Assembly: GCF_937891315.1 (NCBI RefSeq)
Contig: NZ_CALAGI010000038.1
Location: 1 to 17,950, forward strand
DNA length: 17,950 bases
Source: an uncultured Amaricoccus sp.
Lineage (GTDB): Bacteria; Pseudomonadota; Alphaproteobacteria; Rhodobacterales; Rhodobacteraceae
Reading direction: 5' to 3'
Shown one piece after another: positions 15,178 to 17,950 of the stretch. A model generated the notes under the pieces. That model was not told the origin of the DNA, did not search any database, and saw only the letters and a list, made by a program, of their open reading frames with translations. How positions within the stretch are numbered: the first letter of the stretch is position 1; each line of letters opens with the position of its first letter. The position numbers were made by a program, and so were the translations under genes.

Positions 15178-16629
15178 ATGCCTTCGCGGATTTTTTCCAC
15201 CCTTCGGACGCGGATGGCCCGGCTTGGCCGCGATACGGCGGGCGCGACCGCGATCTTCGTCGCGATCGGGCTCATCCCGCTGATCGGATCGATCGGTCTC
15301 GCGGTGGATGCCTCGCTCGGCTACATGCTGAAGAGCCGCATCACGAAATCGCTCGACACCGCCGGCCTCGCCGCCGCCCGCGTCGCGCTCGACGACGACG
15401 CCGCCGACGTGGCGCGCATGTATTTCGACGCGAATTTCGGCGCCAACCCGTCCGTGACGGTAACCGATTTCTCCTTCGATCTCGACGACACCCGGCAGTT
15501 CGTGACCCTGACGGCCAATGCCACCGCGCCGACATTCTTCATGCGCATCTTCGGCCAGGACAGCGTCAATGTCGCGGCCCGCACGGTCATCCAGCGCGCG
15601 ACCACCGGCATGGAGCTGGCGCTGGTGCTCGACAATACCGGCTCGATGAACGGCGCTCCGTTCAATGCCATGCAGCAGGCGGCCTACGACCTGATCGACA
15701 TCATCTATGGCAACGATACGGAAATCGACAATCTCTGGGTGAGCCTCGTTCCCTTTACCGCCACCGTCAACATCGGTTCCGGCCGGACTGGCTGGCTGAA
15801 GAGCGGTGACCGGGTACTGACCAATATCGCCAGCTATTCGACCGCCGGCTGGAAGGGCTGCGTAATGGCGCAGGCGAGCCCGCACGACGCGGACGACACG
15901 CCGCTCAGCTCGCTGAAACTCGATTCCTACTTCTACGCCTCGACCACCCGGACCGAAGACAACAAATGGCCGACGATCAAGCCGGATCGGACCTACGGCG
16001 GCGACGTGAACGCTCCACGCGGCCCGAACCTCGGCTGCGGTCCGGCGATCACGCCGCTCACCTCCTCGCGGGCCACGATCGACACGGCGATCGGAAACAT
16101 GGGTGCCTGGGGGCGCGGCGGCACGACAGGCAACCTCGGCCTCTCATGGGGCTGGCGCACGCTGTCGCCGCGGTGGCGCGGGGTCTGGGGAGGGGCGACG
16201 CCGGCGGCCCTGCCGCTCGATTACGATACCGACCTCATGGAGAAGGTCGTCGTGATCCTGACCGACGGCAACAACCAGTTTCATGATCAGGATACCGCCT
16301 CCGGCACCCCGGCCTCCGACTTCACCGCCTATGGCCGCATCGAGGCGATGGGCGTGACCGGAAGCGACAGCCAGAAGCGCGCGGCTGGCCGGGTGATCCT
16401 CGACAACCGCATGGCGGGCACCTGCGCGGCGATGAAGGCGCAAGGGGAGAAGGGCATCACGATCTACACGATCATCTTTGGCGGCACGCCGGACGCGGCC
16501 GCGCAGACCCTGTTCCGCAACTGCGCCACGCTGCCCGGGATGTACTATTACGCGCCGAACAATGCGACGCTGGCGGCCGCCTTCAAGGCGATCGGCGGCC
16601 AGCTCGCCTCGCTCAGGATCATCGAATGA
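15178..16629 (+). CDS. TadG-like pilus assembly protein with von Willebrand factor A domain
   Basis: A 483-residue protein with the TadG architecture. The N-terminal prepilin-like segment, GATAIFVAIGLIPLIGSIGL (22-41), is a membrane helix followed by the conserved VDASLGYMLKSR. After a beta-rich linker comes a vWA domain starting at ELALVLDNTGSM. Its MIDAS motif reads DNTGS (D152, T154, S156), with TDG at 362-364 as the later metal-site segment. The domain is extracytoplasmic. Four or more cysteines (C228, C287 and others near the end) could form disulfides. The open frame could start at TTG 15094 or GTG 15097, but ATG 15178 gives the usual short cytoplasmic head before the helix, although its ribosome site is weak. 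The stop overlaps the next start (ATGA). TadG-like proteins are part of Flp/Tad systems; the exact role here is inferred. Confidence 0.88.
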   Translation: MPSRIFSTLRTRMARLGRDTAGATAIFVAIGLIPLIGSIGLAVDASLGYMLKSRITKSLDTAGLAAARVALDDDAADVARMYFDANFGANPSVTVTDFSFDLDDTRQFVTLTANATAPTFFMRIFGQDSVNVAARTVIQRATTGMELALVLDNTGSMNGAPFNAMQQAAYDLIDIIYGNDTEIDNLWVSLVPFTATVNIGSGRTGWLKSGDRVLTNIASYSTAGWKGCVMAQASPHDADDTPLSSLKLDSYFYASTTRTEDNKWPTIKPDRTYGGDVNAPRGPNLGCGPAITPLTSSRATIDTAIGNMGAWGRGGTTGNLGLSWGWRTLSPRWRGVWGGATPAALPLDYDTDLMEKVVVILTDGNNQFHDQDTASGTPASDFTAYGRIEAMGVTGSDSQKRAAGRVILDNRMAGTCAAMKAQGEKGITIYTIIFGGTPDAAAQTLFRNCATLPGMYYYAPNNATLAAAFKAIGGQLASLRIIE

Positions 16630-17192
16630 CCGGCCGCGCCGCGTCCCTCGCCCGCCGCCTTCGGCGTGACGCGCGCGGCGTCGCGGCGCTGGAATTCGCG
16701 CTGGTGCTGCCGGTGCTGCTGCTGCTGTTCTTCGGGACCATCGAGACGGCGGTGATGATCTTCATCGACATGACGATCGAATCCGCGGTCTTCGAGGCCG
16801 CGCGCTTCGGCATCACCGGCCGCGAGCCCGGGGTCAGCCGCGAGGACCATGTGCGCGAGATCGTCGCGGCGCATACCTATGGCATCGTCGACATGAACCG
16901 GGTGGTCATCGACACGCTGATCTACGAGAGCTTCGCCGATATCGGCAAGCCGGAGCCCTTCACCGACCAGAACGGCAATCATTCCTACGACCTTGGCGAG
17001 CCTTTCACCGACATCAATGGCAGCGGCGTCTGGGACGCGGACATGGGCGAGGCGGGCATGGGCGGGCCGGATGCGATCGTGGTCTATCGGGTGCATTATG
17101 TCTGGGGGATCATGACGCCCCTGCTGCGCGATATCATGGGCGAGAGCGTCGAGCATGTCGCCAGCATCGCCGTGCGCAACGAGCCGGTGTGA
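16626..17192 (+). CDS. TadE-like pseudopilin with EF-hand-like insert
   Basis: A 188-residue TadE-family protein. A basic head (RRLRRDARG) precedes AALEFALVLPVLLLLFFGTIE (20-40), the prepilin-type hydrophobic segment with the conserved glutamate E23, followed by the amphipathic ESAVFEAARFG. Residues 114-142 are unusual: DQNGNHSYDLGE (114-125) fits a 12-residue EF-hand loop (acidic or Asn/Ser residues at positions 1, 3, 5, 7, 9 and Glu at 12). DINGSGVWD (129-137) repeats the pattern, as in dockerin-like calcium repeats. The start overlaps the TadG-like stop, and the stop overlaps or abuts the next start, so the three are one transcription-translation unit. It is presumably a minor, membrane-anchored pilin-like subunit. 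Confidence 0.87.
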   Translation: MTGRAASLARRLRRDARGVAALEFALVLPVLLLLFFGTIETAVMIFIDMTIESAVFEAARFGITGREPGVSREDHVREIVAAHTYGIVDMNRVVIDTLIYESFADIGKPEPFTDQNGNHSYDLGEPFTDINGSGVWDADMGEAGMGGPDAIVVYRVHYVWGIMTPLLRDIMGESVEHVASIAVRNEPV

Positions 17193-17749
17193 TGCGCGGG
17201 TTTTTCCGGGCATTGTGGCGGGACCGGCGTGGCGTCTCCGCGCTCGAATTCGCGCTGGTGGCGCCGTTTCTCGTGCTGCTCGCGGCCGGCACCATCGAGT
17301 TCGGGCGGATGATGCTGCTGACCCAGAAGCTGCAGAACGCCAGCTTCCTCTTCGCCGACCTCGCCGCCCGCGACAAGACGCTGAGCGAGGGGAAGCTCGA
17401 TGACATCTTCCTCGCGCTCGGCAATCTGATGCAGCCCTTCGATCTCGCGGATCACGGCGCCGCGGTGATCACCAGCGTCACCGCCGAAGCGGGTGGCGAC
17501 GCGCTCGTCAACTGGCAGCGCATCGGCGCCGGCGAGCTCGATATCGAGAGCGACGTCGGCGAGGACGGCGGCGAGGCGACCCTGCCGGATGATCTGGAGA
17601 TGGCCGCGGGCGAAACGCTGATCGTCACCGAGGTATATTACGCCTTCGCGCCGATCTTCGGCCTGACCACCTCGCCCGACGTCCTGCGCCGCGTCACCTA
17701 TTACAAACCGCGTCTCGGCAGCCTCTCCACCCTGTTGCCGGGCGATTAG
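17192..17749 (+). CDS. TadE-like pseudopilin
   Basis: A 185-residue TadE-family protein. A basic head (RALWRDRRG) is followed by VSALEFALVAPFLVLLAAGTIEFG, the prepilin-like helix with the conserved glutamate, then MMLLTQKLQNASFLFADLAAR. The C-terminal half is beta-rich with several acidic stretches and ends YYKPRLGSLSTLLPGD. ATG 17192 shares one base with the preceding TGA (TGATG). GTG 17189 would give a four-base overlap and one more residue, and the sequence does not decide between them. It resembles TadF-type minor pseudopilins, but a TadE/TadF distinction cannot be made safely. It is the last gene of the trio; a copy of the dispersed repeat begins 46 bases further on. Confidence 0.86.
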   Translation: MRGFFRALWRDRRGVSALEFALVAPFLVLLAAGTIEFGRMMLLTQKLQNASFLFADLAARDKTLSEGKLDDIFLALGNLMQPFDLADHGAAVITSVTAEAGGDALVNWQRIGAGELDIESDVGEDGGEATLPDDLEMAAGETLIVTEVYYAFAPIFGLTTSPDVLRRVTYYKPRLGSLSTLLPGD

Positions 17750-17795
17750 GATCGAGCCGCCCGTCCTCATGGCGCGGGTTCCGCGGCGGTCTCAG

Positions 17796-17950
17796 GCCAA
17801 GTCCGTTTGATTGCCGCGCCTTCGCCTTTCACCGCCCGACCGTCGCGAAGCCGCCCAAGGCGGCGCCCCTGTCGTCCGAGCGATGCGCGACGTCGGCTTC
17901 GCGATTTCGAGGTTACGCGAAATCGTGACGGGCGTGCCCTGCCGGGGCTC
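17796..17950 (+). repeat. Interspersed hairpin repeat, copy C (cut by window end)
   Basis: The left end reads CCAAGTCCGTTTGATTGC, close to copies A and B. It keeps the GCCGCC-CAA-GGCGGC block and the GATGCGCGACGTC stretch found in copy A, then the CGATTTCG/CGAAATCG hairpin (17902-17925). It continues as GACGGGCGTGCCCTGCCGGG to the edge, so the right half lies outside the window. Confidence 0.85.

Noticed and set aside
4465..17950. CRISPR array or phage attachment sites from the repeated sequences
   Set aside because: The copies are kilobases apart, in both orientations, with no regular spacers, cas genes or integrase.

Overview
This is a GC-rich bacterial chromosome segment, most likely from an alphaproteobacterium. 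The best family-level match I can judge from memory is Rhodobacteraceae or a neighbouring order. The clues are the deoB-add-upp salvage order, the wording of the uracil phosphoribosyltransferase, lysA followed directly by a TIGR02302/DUF4175 gene, and a TadG-TadE-TadE set. Genes are densely packed, with several 1-4 base stop/start overlaps. No tRNA, rRNA, CRISPR array, phage gene or transposase was seen.

Layout. Positions 2-1691 hold the end of a nucleoside-salvage operon: the last codons of a probable phosphopentomutase, adenosine deaminase and uracil phosphoribosyltransferase. Positions 1692-2277 are a gene-poor gap with a perfect 20-base palindrome and the C-terminal remnant of an SLC13/DASS-type permease. 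Positions 2278-4466 hold an M20 metallopeptidase overlapped by a DUF72 TIM-barrel gene. Facing them on the minus strand is a TonB-dependent siderophore receptor (4850-6994). Its upstream region is shared with lysA (7153-8421), which is followed closely by a large DUF4175 membrane protein (8454-11066). metG lies on the minus strand (11453-13219), divergent from a gene for an apparently intact formylglycine-generating enzyme (13618-14610). A small PilZ-domain gene (14645-14917, minus) is divergent from three overlapping genes of the Tad/Flp type (15178-17749): a von Willebrand factor A TadG-like protein and two TadE-like pseudopilins.

The most unusual content is non-coding. A repeat family of roughly 300-370 bp occurs four times in 18 kb: 4465-4837, 11127-11428 and 17796-window end on the plus strand, and 13311-13530 inverted. 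One copy has imperfect 20-base terminal inverted repeats, so it looks like a MITE. The interior is a chain of hairpins, and several stems differ between copies by paired, compensatory substitutions. An indel between copies breaks the reading frame, which argues against a coding function. Copies A and B lie exactly between convergent genes, so they may also act as bidirectional terminators.

The genes fall into separate housekeeping modules (salvage, lysine and peptidoglycan precursor synthesis, translation, iron uptake, surface appendage) rather than one pathway. The repeat copies lie in the gaps around several of these modules.
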